From contig CAWGBJ010000020.1 in assembly GCA_963820795.1 (NCBI GenBank), forward strand, positions 1 to 64,000: a stretch of DNA of 64,000 nt. The letters run 5' to 3'. The notes beneath the pieces are model-generated. The model did not search any database. It was not told the DNA's origin and saw nothing but the letters and a program-made list of their open reading frames with translations. Origin of the DNA: Roseiarcus sp963820795 (GTDB taxonomy: Bacteria; Pseudomonadota; Alphaproteobacteria; Rhizobiales; Beijerinckiaceae). A program made the position numbers and the translations under genes. Positions 37,828 to 47,214 of the stretch are shown here, piece after piece (the stretch's first letter is position 1; each line of letters starts with the position of its first letter).

Positions 37828-39207
37828 ATGCGATGGACCGTGAACCGTGCGCATCGCGCCGCCACCCTCTTTTTGCCGAGACCTGACTTCGTGATCTACG
37901 ACAAGGACTCGATTTCGACCGGCGCTTTGCAGAAGACGCGGCGCGTCGCGGCAGTTGTCGCTGACGCGCCCGCGGGCGCGATCTTGATCCCATATCTGAC
38001 GCTGCTTGGGGCGGTCTTCCTTGCGATCGGACAGCACCTGGTGGCGACGTGGGCGATCGCCTCCGACGAGTCCCCGGAGGGGGTGCTGAATACATCGCTC
38101 GGCCTCTTTCTCGCTATCTTGAGCGGTTACTACGTTCTGAAGCGGATTTCGGAGTTTCAAAGCATACCAACTGTCAGCGCGGTGCTGACGATCTTCACTG
38201 TCTCGTTCCTGACGGTAGTGTGCGGCCTTCTGCTGGCCGGAATCGCACATCGGCCGCTGTCTCTCTTCACCGGCTATGTCGTCACCGTGATCTGGTTCGC
38301 CGCCGCCTTCAAACTCGGCGCGCGGCGGCGAACGCCGAGGTTCGCTTTGGCACCGGTCGGCGAGGCGGCCTGCGTGCGCTCTCTTGCCGGCGCACGGTGG
38401 AAGCACGTCGACCCGTCGACGCCGCCTGAGGCATGCGACGGCGTCGTCATCGATCTGGGCACGGATCTCGACGCCGAATGGCGAGCCTACCTCACCGCGT
38501 GCGTGCTCGCGGGCATTCCCATCTATCACTTCAGAACGGTCACCGAGGCGCTGACTGGACGGCTGGAGATCGACGATCTCTCGGAGAGCATGTTCGTCGC
38601 TGTCAGCACGCACCGCTATTATAGCGTCGTGAAGCGCGTCGTCGACTGGATCGCCGCCCTCATCGCCATAGTCGCGCTCGGTCTGTTTCTGCTGCTTGTC
38701 GCCATGCTGATTCGACTCAACTCCGAGGGTCCCGCGCTTTTTCGTCAGACTCGACGGACGAAGGATGGGCTGTTCACTATGTACAAGTTTCGCACCATGA
38801 GGGTGAGTGCGACTGAACCGGGCTCGCTGCAGGACGCGATGACTCGCGATCGCGACCCGCGCATCACCCGTTTGGGTGCATTCTTGCGCAGGGCCCGGAT
38901 CGACGAGTTGCCGCAGATCCTGAACATCATCCGAGGCGAGATGAGTTGGATCGGGCCGCGACCCGAAGCGGCGCTGCTCGCGGAATGGTACGAGGGCCAG
39001 TTGCCGTTCTACGGATATCGATACTTGGTCCGACCCGGCATCACAGGCTGGGCGCAGGTCAACCAGGGGCACGTCACCGAGCCGGACGCCGTGCGCTCCA
39101 AGCTGCATTACGACTTGTACTACATCAAGTACCTGTCTATCTGGCTTGACATCCTGATCGTCCTGAAGACTATCCGCACGATTTTAACAGGGTTCGGCGC
39201 GCGGTGA
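37828..39207 (+). CDS. Initiating sugar-1-phosphate transferase (WcaJ/ExoY type)
   Basis: About 459 residues; the start MRWTVNRAHRAATLF is tentative. The N-terminal half has about four membrane segments (residues 48-135), then a soluble linker, a fifth membrane helix (VVDWIAALIAIVALGLFLLL) and the bacterial sugar transferase domain. That domain carries GPALFRQTRRTKDGLFTMYK, RFGAFLRRARIDELPQ-type residues, MSWIGPRPE and GITGWAQVN. It transfers a sugar phosphate to undecaprenyl phosphate, the first step of repeat-unit assembly. It lies 86 bases after the dehydrogenase gene. Confidence 0.9.
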   Translation: MRWTVNRAHRAATLFLPRPDFVIYDKDSISTGALQKTRRVAAVVADAPAGAILIPYLTLLGAVFLAIGQHLVATWAIASDESPEGVLNTSLGLFLAILSGYYVLKRISEFQSIPTVSAVLTIFTVSFLTVVCGLLLAGIAHRPLSLFTGYVVTVIWFAAAFKLGARRRTPRFALAPVGEAACVRSLAGARWKHVDPSTPPEACDGVVIDLGTDLDAEWRAYLTACVLAGIPIYHFRTVTEALTGRLEIDDLSESMFVAVSTHRYYSVVKRVVDWIAALIAIVALGLFLLLVAMLIRLNSEGPALFRQTRRTKDGLFTMYKFRTMRVSATEPGSLQDAMTRDRDPRITRLGAFLRRARIDELPQILNIIRGEMSWIGPRPEAALLAEWYEGQLPFYGYRYLVRPGITGWAQVNQGHVTEPDAVRSKLHYDLYYIKYLSIWLDILIVLKTIRTILTGFGAR

Positions 39208-39211
39208 AGTC

Positions 39212-39934
39212 ATGCCGGAATCGACACATCTATCCGACCTCTCGTCGCAATCCAATCCGGCGATCGCCTATCATGACCACCTCGCAACGGGTTGGAGCAG
39301 CCGTTATGCCTCCGGCGGCTTCAGGAAGCGTGCCGACTTCTTTGGTCGAGAGGTTTTCCCCCTCCTCGCGCCGCGCGGTCGGTGGATCGATGTAGGTTGC
39401 GGGAGCGGCGTGTTTAGTCGCATTCTGGCCGATCACGGCGCCGACGTGCTCGGCGTCGATGGCTCGATGGCGATGATCGAGGCCGCGCGCGCCGGCGGGG
39501 GCGAGCCAGCGCCCCGTTACGAAGTCCGCATGATCGAAACGCTCGAACGCGAACCCGGCGGCTACGACGGCGTTCTGTGTCTCAGCGTGATCGAATATCT
39601 CGACGATCCCATCGCGGGTCTCGCGATCCTGACACGTCTGTTGCGGCCTGGCGGCGCGCTCGTCCTTTCGGCCCCAAACCGGCATTCCGGCCTTCGTCGC
39701 GCGCAGACGGCGCTGCGGGCGTTGGCCTCGAGCGTCGGCGCAAAGGCTTTCGACTATCTCGAAAATTCCCGTAATGCATGGTCCAAGCGCGAATTGATCG
39801 CGTTCGCCGACGCTGACGGCCTCGACGTCGAGGCGATTCTCGGCTTCGACCCAAGACTGCCCAGTGCGCTGGCGCGCTTCGCCTCACCGAGCCTGTGGTT
39901 CCTTGTCGCCCGCAGCCGTGCATCGAAATGCTGA
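39212..39934 (+). CDS. SAM-dependent methyltransferase
   Basis: A 240-residue class I methyltransferase. The SAM motif I is WIDVGCGSGVFS, the acidic end of strand 2 is VLGVDGSMAMIEAAR, motif IV is YDGVLCLSVIEYLDDP, and a post-motif is LLRPGGALVLSAPN. It starts 4 bases after the sugar transferase stop, so the two are coupled. It probably methylates a sugar of the polysaccharide or a lipid-linked precursor; the target cannot be read from sequence. Confidence 0.88.
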   Translation: MPESTHLSDLSSQSNPAIAYHDHLATGWSSRYASGGFRKRADFFGREVFPLLAPRGRWIDVGCGSGVFSRILADHGADVLGVDGSMAMIEAARAGGGEPAPRYEVRMIETLEREPGGYDGVLCLSVIEYLDDPIAGLAILTRLLRPGGALVLSAPNRHSGLRRAQTALRALASSVGAKAFDYLENSRNAWSKRELIAFADADGLDVEAILGFDPRLPSALARFASPSLWFLVARSRASKC

Positions 39935-39953
39935 GACGGCCGACTGGTCGTCC

Positions 39954-41114
39954 TCACTGTGCGGCGCCCGCGCGGCGTGCGTCGAGGAAGGCGATAGTCT
40001 CCTCGGCGATCCGCTCCGCTGCCCGTCCGTCCCAGAGCCTTGGCACGCGCCCGCGCTTGCCGCCGGTGCGCAGGATGTCCGCGACGGCGGCCTCCAGTGC
40101 GGCGGGATCGGCACCGACGAGCGTGTTGGTCCCCTCTTCGATCGTCGCTGGTCGCTCGGTATTTTCGCGCACAGTGATGCACGGCACTCCGAGCGCGGTC
40201 GTCTCTTCCTGAACGCCGCCGCTGTCGGTGATGACAACGCGCGCCTCGCGCATCAGGCCGAGCGAACGTAGATAGCTCAACGGATCAGTCACGAGCATCA
40301 GCGGCGACGTGAGCCGCGCCGCCAGTCCGAACTTGACGAGATTGGTGCGCGTGCGCGGATGGATGGCGAAGACGATCGGCAGATCGCCGGATAGGCGGAC
40401 CAGAGCGTCGACGAGGCCTGCGAGGCTGGCGGCATCGTCGACGTTGGAGGGTCTATGCAAGGTCGCGAAACCGAAGCCTTTCGTGGCCCGCGCGGAGCTA
40501 AACGTAGGCGAGGCGCCGATCTCGCGCAGGCAATCCGCCGCCGGCATCGCCCGGTCCAGGCAAGCGTAGAGCGTATCGATCATCACATTGCCGACCAGCT
40601 TGATGCGCTCCGACGCGATCCGTTCGGCGGTCAGGTTGGCGACACCGTCGCGCTCGGTGACGAAATGCAGGTCCGACATCTGATCGACGACGAGTCGATT
40701 GATCTCCTCTGGCATGCCGCGATCGAAGCTGCGCAGGCCAGCCTCGACATGAGCAACGGGAATCTTGAGGTACCTCGCCGTGAGAGCAGCGGCGACGGTC
40801 GAATTGACGTCGCCGACCACTATCATCAGATCCGGCTGCGTCTCGACAAGGAGCGGTTGCAGGGCGAGGATCACGCGTGCCACGACCTCACCGCCGGTCC
40901 CGGAGCCCACCTTGAGGTTGACGTCCGGCTCAGGAATGCGCAACTCCTCGAAGAACACGCGGTCCATCGAAAAATCGTAATGCTGCCCGGTGTGGATGAG
41001 ATGCGGGTCGCACTCTGTTCGCGCCTGCAGCGCCTTGACGATAGGTGCAATTTTAACGAAATTCGGCCTAGTCCCGACGACGCAGTGGATACGGTGAGGC
41101 TTGCGGTCGGTCAT
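39954..41114 (-). CDS. wecB: UDP-N-acetylglucosamine 2-epimerase (non-hydrolysing)
   Basis: A 386-residue protein matching WecB throughout: VVGTRPNFVKIAPIV near the N-terminus, HTGQHYDFSMDRVFF, VVGDVNSTVAAAL, HVEAGLRSFDRGMPEEINR, FATLHRPSNVDD, and the UDP-binding TDSGGVQEE followed by TVRENTERP. It interconverts UDP-GlcNAc and UDP-ManNAc. The gene is convergent with the methyltransferase and divergent from the next glycosyltransferase, with 90 bases between the starts. Confidence 0.93.
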   Translation of the reverse strand: MTDRKPHRIHCVVGTRPNFVKIAPIVKALQARTECDPHLIHTGQHYDFSMDRVFFEELRIPEPDVNLKVGSGTGGEVVARVILALQPLLVETQPDLMIVVGDVNSTVAAALTARYLKIPVAHVEAGLRSFDRGMPEEINRLVVDQMSDLHFVTERDGVANLTAERIASERIKLVGNVMIDTLYACLDRAMPAADCLREIGASPTFSSARATKGFGFATLHRPSNVDDAASLAGLVDALVRLSGDLPIVFAIHPRTRTNLVKFGLAARLTSPLMLVTDPLSYLRSLGLMREARVVITDSGGVQEETTALGVPCITVRENTERPATIEEGTNTLVGADPAALEAAVADILRTGGKRGRVPRLWDGRAAERIAEETIAFLDARRAGAAQ

Positions 41115-41204
41115 CGTGAGTTCACGTGCTCTTGTTCAGGGGAGGAAGGGGGTCGCCGACGCGCGGAGCTTTTCGTGCGACGGCCGCCTCGTGAGAGTGC
41201 ATAG

Positions 41205-42477
41205 ATGCGTATCCTGTTTTTCTCGCACTACTACGAGCCGGAGGTCAACGCGCCGGCCTCGCGCACCGCCGAGCATTGTCGCGCTTGGGTCGCCGCCGGC
41301 CATGACGTGACGGTGGTGACCTCTGCGCCGAACCATCCCCAGGGTCGAGTCTACCCTGGCTATCGCAACGGCTGGTTCCAGACCGAGACGATTGACGGGG
41401 TCCGGGTCGTGCGCATATGGACGCTGCTCGCCGCCAACGAAGGATTTGCGCGGCGGATCCTGAGCTACCTCTCCTATCTCATTTCGGCGATCCTCGCGCT
41501 GCCGCGCCTGCCGAAGGCGAATGTCATCGTCTCGACCTCGCCGCAGTTCTTCTGCGGGCTCGTCGGACTGTATGCGGGGCCATTCAAGCGCGCGCCTTGG
41601 GTGCTCGAAGTCCGCGATCTCTGGCCGGAGAGCATCGTCGCCGTCGGTGCGATGCGCAAGGGTCGCGCGATCCGCTTACTCGAATGGTTGGAGGCTTTCG
41701 CCTACCGACGCGCGGACGCGGTCGTCTCGCTCACGCGCTCCTTCGTACCCCATATCGCAGAACGTCGCGGGACCGCAAAAGGCGTTGTCGTCTTTTCGAA
41801 TGCGACGGACCTCGGCACCTTCGTCAGGAGCGACGGTTGCGCGGTGCGGCGGGCGCTCGGACTCGGGGGCAAATTCATCGGCGCCTATGTCGGCACGCAT
41901 GGCATGGCGCATGGCCTCGACAACGATCCTCGACGCCGCGGAGATTCTGAAAAACGATCCGCGGTTCGCGTTCCTGATGGTCGGCGACGGTGCAGAGCGG
42001 GTGCGGCTCGAAGAAGCACGCGCGGAACGCGGGCTCAACAATGTACTCATCCTCGGCCAGCGTCCCAAGTCCGAGATGCCCGGCGTCTGGAGCGCGATCG
42101 ATGCGAGCCTCATCCTGCTCAAGCGATCGGACGCGTTCAAGAAGGTTCTGCCGTCTAAAATGATGGAGGCGATGGCGATGCGTTGCCCGATCATCCTTGG
42201 CGTCGATGGCGAGGCGCGCGAGGTGCTCGAGGAGGCGAACGCCGGCGTCGCGATCGCGCCCGAGGATGCAGGCGCGCTCGCCGCCGCGATGCGCTCTCTC
42301 GCCGACGATCCCGAGCGCGCCGCGGGATACGGGAGCTCCGGGCGCGCCTACGCCGTCGCGCATTTCGATCGCGCCGAAGTCGCGACGCGGTATCTGCGAT
42401 TCCTCGAGGACGTTGCCGCTCGGCGACCGATTCGCGATACGGGGCGCGACGCCGCCGTGCGGTCGGCGGCCGAATGA
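41205..42477 (+). pseudogene. WbuB-like family 4 glycosyltransferase, frameshifted
   Basis: The N-terminal half (MRILFFSHYYEPEVNAPASR, HDVTVVTSAPNHPQGRVYPG) runs to YVGTHGMAHGLD at about 41920. The rest continues in another frame (TILDAAEILKNDPRFAFLMV, LKRSDAFKKVLPSKMMEAMA). Removing one A from GACAACG restores GLDTILDAAE, the usual wording of this family. The protein would be about 423 residues and is otherwise intact, so either a single mutation or an assembly error splits it. The WbuB family adds N-acetyl-amino sugars in O-antigen units. The stop overlaps the next start as ATGA. Confidence 0.82.
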
Positions 42478-44198
42478 GGGATCCGATCGGACACTTGCGG
42501 CGTTCAATCGCCTTTGCGCGCCATGTTCCGCCGCGACAGGCGCTGCGCCGTCTCGCGCTATCCGCGCGCCGGGCGTGGCGCGACCAACTCGGAGCTAAGA
42601 CCGCGCGCGTTGATGCCGCGCCGGCGCCGGATCCTCCAACGCCGATCTTCGGGCCCCGCTCGGGAATGATCGAAAGCACGCCGCGAGGCCTCGTCTTCAC
42701 GTTTCTGGGGCGCGCGGTCACGATGGCGCCGTCGGCAATCGACTGGGACGCGCCGAGCCGCGACCCCGAGCATCAGCTGTGGCGGATGCATCTGCACTAC
42801 ATGGAATATCTCGAGGAGGTCGGCGACACTCTGCTCGCTGCGCTTATTGATGATTGGATTCGTGCCAATCCTTCCGTGCGCGCCGGCGCCTGGAAGGACA
42901 GCTGGAACGCTTACGCGCTGTCGATCCGGACCGTAGTCTGGATGCAGCAGCTCGCCCTGCGCGGCAGCCGGATCGCCCAGTCAACGCGCGCGCTGGCCGT
43001 CGCGAGTCTCGCGGCGCAACTCGCAAACCTTGAAAGCGAGCTTGAGACCGACATCGGCGGCAACCATCTCTTCAAGAACCTCAAGGCGCTGCTGTGGGGC
43101 TCGGCGTTCTTCCGCGGGGCCGACGCGCAGCGCTGGCGGCGCGCCGGATTGCGGCTGCTCTCCGTCGCGCTCGAGGGTCAGATCCTTTCCGACGGCGTCC
43201 ATTTCGAGCGCTCGCCCTCGTACCACGCCCAAGTCTTCGCTGATCTCCTCGAATGCCGCCACGTTCTTGGACCCGAAAACACTCCGCCTGAGCTCGATGC
43301 TCGGCTTCGCGCTATTGCGCAGGCGATCGCTGACCTCGCCCATCCTGACGGGCTGGTCGCCCAGTTCAACGACGCGGGGCTGCACATGGCCTATGCGCCG
43401 CGGACCTGCCTCGACGCCTTCAGTCTCCTGCTGGGGGAGCGCCCGGCACCGCGCACCTCCTTCGCGTTCCCGGAGGCCGGATATTTTGGCCTGCGGTCGG
43501 GCAACACATTCTTCGTCGCGGATTGCGGCCGGATCGGTCCGGACGCGCTGCCCGCGCATGCCCACGGCGACGCTCTGTCCTTCGAGTGGTCGGTCGCGGG
43601 CGAGCGAGTGATCGTCGATCCCGGCGTCTTCGAATATATAGCCGGCCCGCGGCGCGCCGCGGCGCGATCCGCAGCCACGCATAACACGCTGTGCTACGAC
43701 GGCCTCGATCAGGCGGAGTTTTTCGGCGCGTTTCGCTGCGGACGGCGCCCGAAGGTCACGGTGCTAGCCTTTGACGCCGACGACTTTCATCTGGTGCTGA
43801 AGGGTACACACAATGGATTCGGCGCCGCAGCGCGCCATGAGCGACAATTTGAGGTCGAGCCTGGGCGATTGCGGATCGTCGACGTCTTCGACCCGCCGTG
43901 CGGCCGCCCGGCCCGCCTCGGCTTTCTTCTGCACCCGGAGGCCGTGGTCGGCCGAGCCGGTGATCGGCTCCTGATCGTGCGCGGACGCGCGCGCGTCGAG
44001 ATGCGCTGCGACGCCACGATTACGGTCGAGGATGCGGTCTGGTGGCCGGACATGGGCGTCGAACGGCCGACGCGGCGTGTCAGCGTCGCGCCGGACGCCG
44101 CGCGTCGCCGCGTCGTTACAATTTTCACATTGCGAGCGGAAGAGGAGTACGGAAAACCGGCGCACTCCCCCCCTGTGCGCTCCCTGGAGTCGCCGTGA
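42474..44198 (+). CDS. Heparinase II/III-like protein
   Basis: A 574-residue protein. The N-terminal two thirds form the alpha-toroid of the alginate-lyase-like superfamily (WKDSWNAYALSIRTVVWMQQ, IGGNHLFKNLKALLWG, FERSPSYHAQVFADLLE with the conserved Asn, His and Tyr). A heparinase II/III beta domain follows (AGYFGLRSGNTFFVADCG, HAHGDALSFEWSVAGE, THNTLCYDGLDQAEF). No signal peptide is evident, so it may act in the cytoplasm or be exported unusually. Such proteins are frequent in exopolysaccharide loci, where they may trim uronic-acid chains. The ATG overlaps the previous stop and the following GTG overlaps its stop. Confidence 0.87.
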   Translation: MRDPIGHLRRSIAFARHVPPRQALRRLALSARRAWRDQLGAKTARVDAAPAPDPPTPIFGPRSGMIESTPRGLVFTFLGRAVTMAPSAIDWDAPSRDPEHQLWRMHLHYMEYLEEVGDTLLAALIDDWIRANPSVRAGAWKDSWNAYALSIRTVVWMQQLALRGSRIAQSTRALAVASLAAQLANLESELETDIGGNHLFKNLKALLWGSAFFRGADAQRWRRAGLRLLSVALEGQILSDGVHFERSPSYHAQVFADLLECRHVLGPENTPPELDARLRAIAQAIADLAHPDGLVAQFNDAGLHMAYAPRTCLDAFSLLLGERPAPRTSFAFPEAGYFGLRSGNTFFVADCGRIGPDALPAHAHGDALSFEWSVAGERVIVDPGVFEYIAGPRRAAARSAATHNTLCYDGLDQAEFFGAFRCGRRPKVTVLAFDADDFHLVLKGTHNGFGAAARHERQFEVEPGRLRIVDVFDPPCGRPARLGFLLHPEAVVGRAGDRLLIVRGRARVEMRCDATITVEDAVWWPDMGVERPTRRVSVAPDAARRRVVTIFTLRAEEEYGKPAHSPPVRSLESP

Positions 44199-46294
44199 AG
44201 CAGGTCCAGCAGAACTACCGCAGCGGCGAATTGAAGCTCGTCGAGGTTCCGGCCCCTGGGGCCCGCGACGGAGAGATTCTCGTCGCGACGCGCGTGTCGC
44301 TCATCAGCGCGGGCACCGAGCGACAATTGATCGAGCTAGCGAAATCCTCGCTTGTCGGCAAGGCGGCGGCGCGGCCCGATCTCGTTCGGCGCGTCCTCGC
44401 CAACGTGCGGCGCGAGGGGCTGAGGCCGACGCTCGACAAGGTGTTCGCCAAGCTTGATACGCCGATTCCGCTCGGCTACAGCCTCGTGGGCGAGGTAATT
44501 GGGATCGGGTGCGGTGTCGATGGGTATTCGCTCGGCGACCGCGTCGCCTGTGCAGGCGCCGGCCTCGCCAATCACGCCGAGATCAATGCGATGCCGAAAA
44601 ACCTGACAGTGCCGGTCCCGCCGGGCGTCGACGACGAGGACGCGAGTTTCGTGACGCTCGGCGCCATTGCGCTCCAGGGCGTGCGTCTCGCCGCGCCGAC
44701 CCTCGGCGAAACGGTGGTGGTGATAGGCCTCGGCCTCATCGGTCTCCTGACGACGCAGATCCTCAAGGCCAACGGCTGCCGGGTGATCGGTTTCGATCCC
44801 AAGCCTGAGCGCGTCGCGCTCGCCAAAGACCTTGGCGCCGACGTCGCGCTCAGCGACTCGCTCCCCGGGGTGGTGGCGAGCCGAACACGCGGCTTCGGCG
44901 CCGACGCAGTGATCGTCACCGCGTCGTCGAAGTCGAGCGAGCCCGTCAACACGGCGGCGCAGATCAGTCGAGTGAAGGGACGCGTCATCGTCGTCGGTCT
45001 CGTCGGCCTATCCATCGATCGCGACGCCTTCTACAAGCGCGAGCTCGAGCTGAAGTTGTCGATGTCCTACGGGCCCGGCCGCGGCGACCCGGCTTACGAG
45101 ATAGCCGGCCGTGACTATCCGCTGCCTTATGTGCGTTGGACCGAGCAGCGCAACATGTTGGCCTTCCTCGACCTGATCGAAGACGGAAAGATCACGCCGA
45201 AGAAATACGTCACGCACCGCTTCGCGATAGCCGACGCCGAGAAGGCCTATGCGTTGATGCAGAGCAGTGCGCCGTATCTGGCGATGCTGCTCACCTATCC
45301 CGGCGACTACTTGCGCGCGACTCGATCGCCAGAGGCGCAGGCGCCGCGCGCGGCGAAAGGCGAGCTCGGCGTCTCGTTCATCGGCATGGGCAATTACGCG
45401 CGCTCCGTACTGCTCCCAAAAGTGCGCGACGCCGAGGGTGTTCGGCTCGAGAGCGTCGTCACCAAGACCGGCATCAGCGCCGGCCATGCGAAGGAGAAGT
45501 TCGGATTCGCTCGCGCGGCGACCGATCCGGCCGCCGCGATCGAGAATCCGGCGACCGACGCCGTTTTCATTGTCACCCGCCACGACACCCACGCCGGGCT
45601 CGCGGCGCGCGCTTTGCGCGCAGGCAAGCACGTGTTCTGCGAAAAGCCGCTCGCGATCGAAAGCGCTGGGCTCGACGATTGCATCGAGTCCGCGCGGCAC
45701 GCCACGGGCGTCCTGACGGTCGGCTTCAACCGGCGTTTTGCGCCGCTGCTCGTCGCGGCGCGCCACGCGCTCGAGCCACGCTCCGGCCCGTTGATGATGC
45801 TCTATCGCGTCAACGCGGGCGTCATCGCGCCGGAGAGCTGGATCCAACGCGAAGAAGGCGGCGGCCGTATTCTCGGCGAGGTCTGCCATTTCGTCGACGC
45901 GCTGACCTATCTGTGCGGCGCGCTGCCGGTCGAAGTCCAAGCAGTCTCGGCAGGTGGACGTCCGGACGCAGTTTCGGCGATCGTGAAATTCGCCGACGGT
46001 TCGGTCGGCACAATCCTGTATACGTCCCTTGGCGATCCGGGCGCGCCGAAGGAATATGTAGAGGCCTTCGAGGACGGACGCGTGATTCGGCTTGACGATT
46101 ACGTCCGCCTGACTGTCGACGCGGGCGGCCGGCGTAAGGCGACGAAGGGCGCGCAGGACAAGGGCCAGGCTCAGCTCATCGCGGCCTTTCTCGCCGCCGC
46201 GCGCGGCCGCGCGCCGACCCCGATCCCGCTCGCCGAGATCGAGGCGGTGAGTTTCGCGACGCTCGCAATCGAAGAGGCGCTGCGCAGGCCTTGA
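44195..46294 (+). CDS. Two-domain oxidoreductase: MDR dehydrogenase fused to Gfo/Idh/MocA
   Basis: A 699-residue fusion starting at GTG (KQVQQNYRSGELKLVEVPAP). Residues 1-370 form a medium-chain dehydrogenase with the NAD(P) motif VVVIGLGLIGLLTTQILKA. Residues from about 395 form a Gfo/Idh/MocA oxidoreductase with a second Rossmann start VSFIGMGNYARSVLLP and the motif GKHVFCEKPLAIE. Such bi-domain proteins sit beside heparinase II/III-like genes in polysaccharide loci, as here, and probably alter a sugar in two redox steps. Substrate unknown. The start overlaps the heparinase stop. Confidence 0.88.
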   Translation: MKQVQQNYRSGELKLVEVPAPGARDGEILVATRVSLISAGTERQLIELAKSSLVGKAAARPDLVRRVLANVRREGLRPTLDKVFAKLDTPIPLGYSLVGEVIGIGCGVDGYSLGDRVACAGAGLANHAEINAMPKNLTVPVPPGVDDEDASFVTLGAIALQGVRLAAPTLGETVVVIGLGLIGLLTTQILKANGCRVIGFDPKPERVALAKDLGADVALSDSLPGVVASRTRGFGADAVIVTASSKSSEPVNTAAQISRVKGRVIVVGLVGLSIDRDAFYKRELELKLSMSYGPGRGDPAYEIAGRDYPLPYVRWTEQRNMLAFLDLIEDGKITPKKYVTHRFAIADAEKAYALMQSSAPYLAMLLTYPGDYLRATRSPEAQAPRAAKGELGVSFIGMGNYARSVLLPKVRDAEGVRLESVVTKTGISAGHAKEKFGFARAATDPAAAIENPATDAVFIVTRHDTHAGLAARALRAGKHVFCEKPLAIESAGLDDCIESARHATGVLTVGFNRRFAPLLVAARHALEPRSGPLMMLYRVNAGVIAPESWIQREEGGGRILGEVCHFVDALTYLCGALPVEVQAVSAGGRPDAVSAIVKFADGSVGTILYTSLGDPGAPKEYVEAFEDGRVIRLDDYVRLTVDAGGRRKATKGAQDKGQAQLIAAFLAAARGRAPTPIPLAEIEAVSFATLAIEEALRRP

Positions 46295-47214
46295 ACACCA
46301 TCCCGACCAAGCTGCCGATCACTGCGATCATCCTCGCCTTCAACGAGGAGGTTCACATGGCCCGCTGCCTGACGCGTCTCTCCGCCTGGGTCGAGCGTGT
46401 CGTCGTGATCGACAGCTTCTCGCGCGACCGGACCGTCGAGATCGCGCAGGGGCTGGGCGCCGAAGTGATGCAACACCCCTTCAAGAACCACTCCGACCAG
46501 TTCCGCTGGGGACTCGCAGCCGCGGTGCCGAGGACACCCTGGGTGATGCGGATCGACTGCGACGAATATTTCGAAGAGACCGCGCCGGCCGCGCTCGCCG
46601 CCCTACTGCCCGGCTTGCCTGATGAGGTCTCGGGCGTGACCGTCAAGCGCAAGTTCATCTTCCGCGACCGCTGGATTCGCCATGGCCGCTACTATCCGAC
46701 CTTCCTGCTGCGGATCTGGCGAAACGGCGCTGGTGAGGTCGAACAGCGCTGGATGGATGAGCACATCATTCTCAATCGCGGAAGCGCTAGGTTGCTTGAG
46801 GGCGCCGACCTCGTCGATCACAATCTCAATGACCTCGATTCCTGGACCGCCAAGCACAATCGCTACGCAACGTTGGCGATGGTCGATTATCTCAACCGCG
46901 AATATTCGCTCTTCGCCGAGGATGTGCGTATCGATGGCTCGGCCGGCGCCTCGCGCCGCCGCCGTTTCTTGAAAGCGTCCGTCTATGGTCGCGCGCCGCT
47001 CTATTTGAGGGCAGTTGCGTTGTTCGTCTATCGCTATGTGTTTCGGCTCGGCTTTCTCGATGGGAAAGTTGGCTTTGTGTTCCACTTCCTGCACGGCTTC
47101 TGGCTCTTCATGCTGATCGACGCCAAGCTCGACGAAGCGCGCAACGCCATCTCTGCTCACGGCCTCGAAGCGTTCAAACAGCGCCTTGCCGAAACGCAGC
47201 GGATCGAGCTGTGA
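46291..47214 (+). CDS. Family 2 glycosyltransferase
   Basis: A 307-residue protein starting at TTG (NTIPTKLPITAIILAFNEEV), coupled to the previous stop. The GT2 GT-A fold shows ITAIILAFNEEVHMARCL, VVVIDSFSRDRTVEIAQ and the metal-binding-type WVMRIDCDEYF. It resembles the WaaE/KdtX-like group, with a hydrophobic C-terminal segment (LYLRAVALFVYRYVFRLGFL). It acts at the cytoplasmic face of the membrane. Confidence 0.87.
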   Translation: MNTIPTKLPITAIILAFNEEVHMARCLTRLSAWVERVVVIDSFSRDRTVEIAQGLGAEVMQHPFKNHSDQFRWGLAAAVPRTPWVMRIDCDEYFEETAPAALAALLPGLPDEVSGVTVKRKFIFRDRWIRHGRYYPTFLLRIWRNGAGEVEQRWMDEHIILNRGSARLLEGADLVDHNLNDLDSWTAKHNRYATLAMVDYLNREYSLFAEDVRIDGSAGASRRRRFLKASVYGRAPLYLRAVALFVYRYVFRLGFLDGKVGFVFHFLHGFWLFMLIDAKLDEARNAISAHGLEAFKQRLAETQRIEL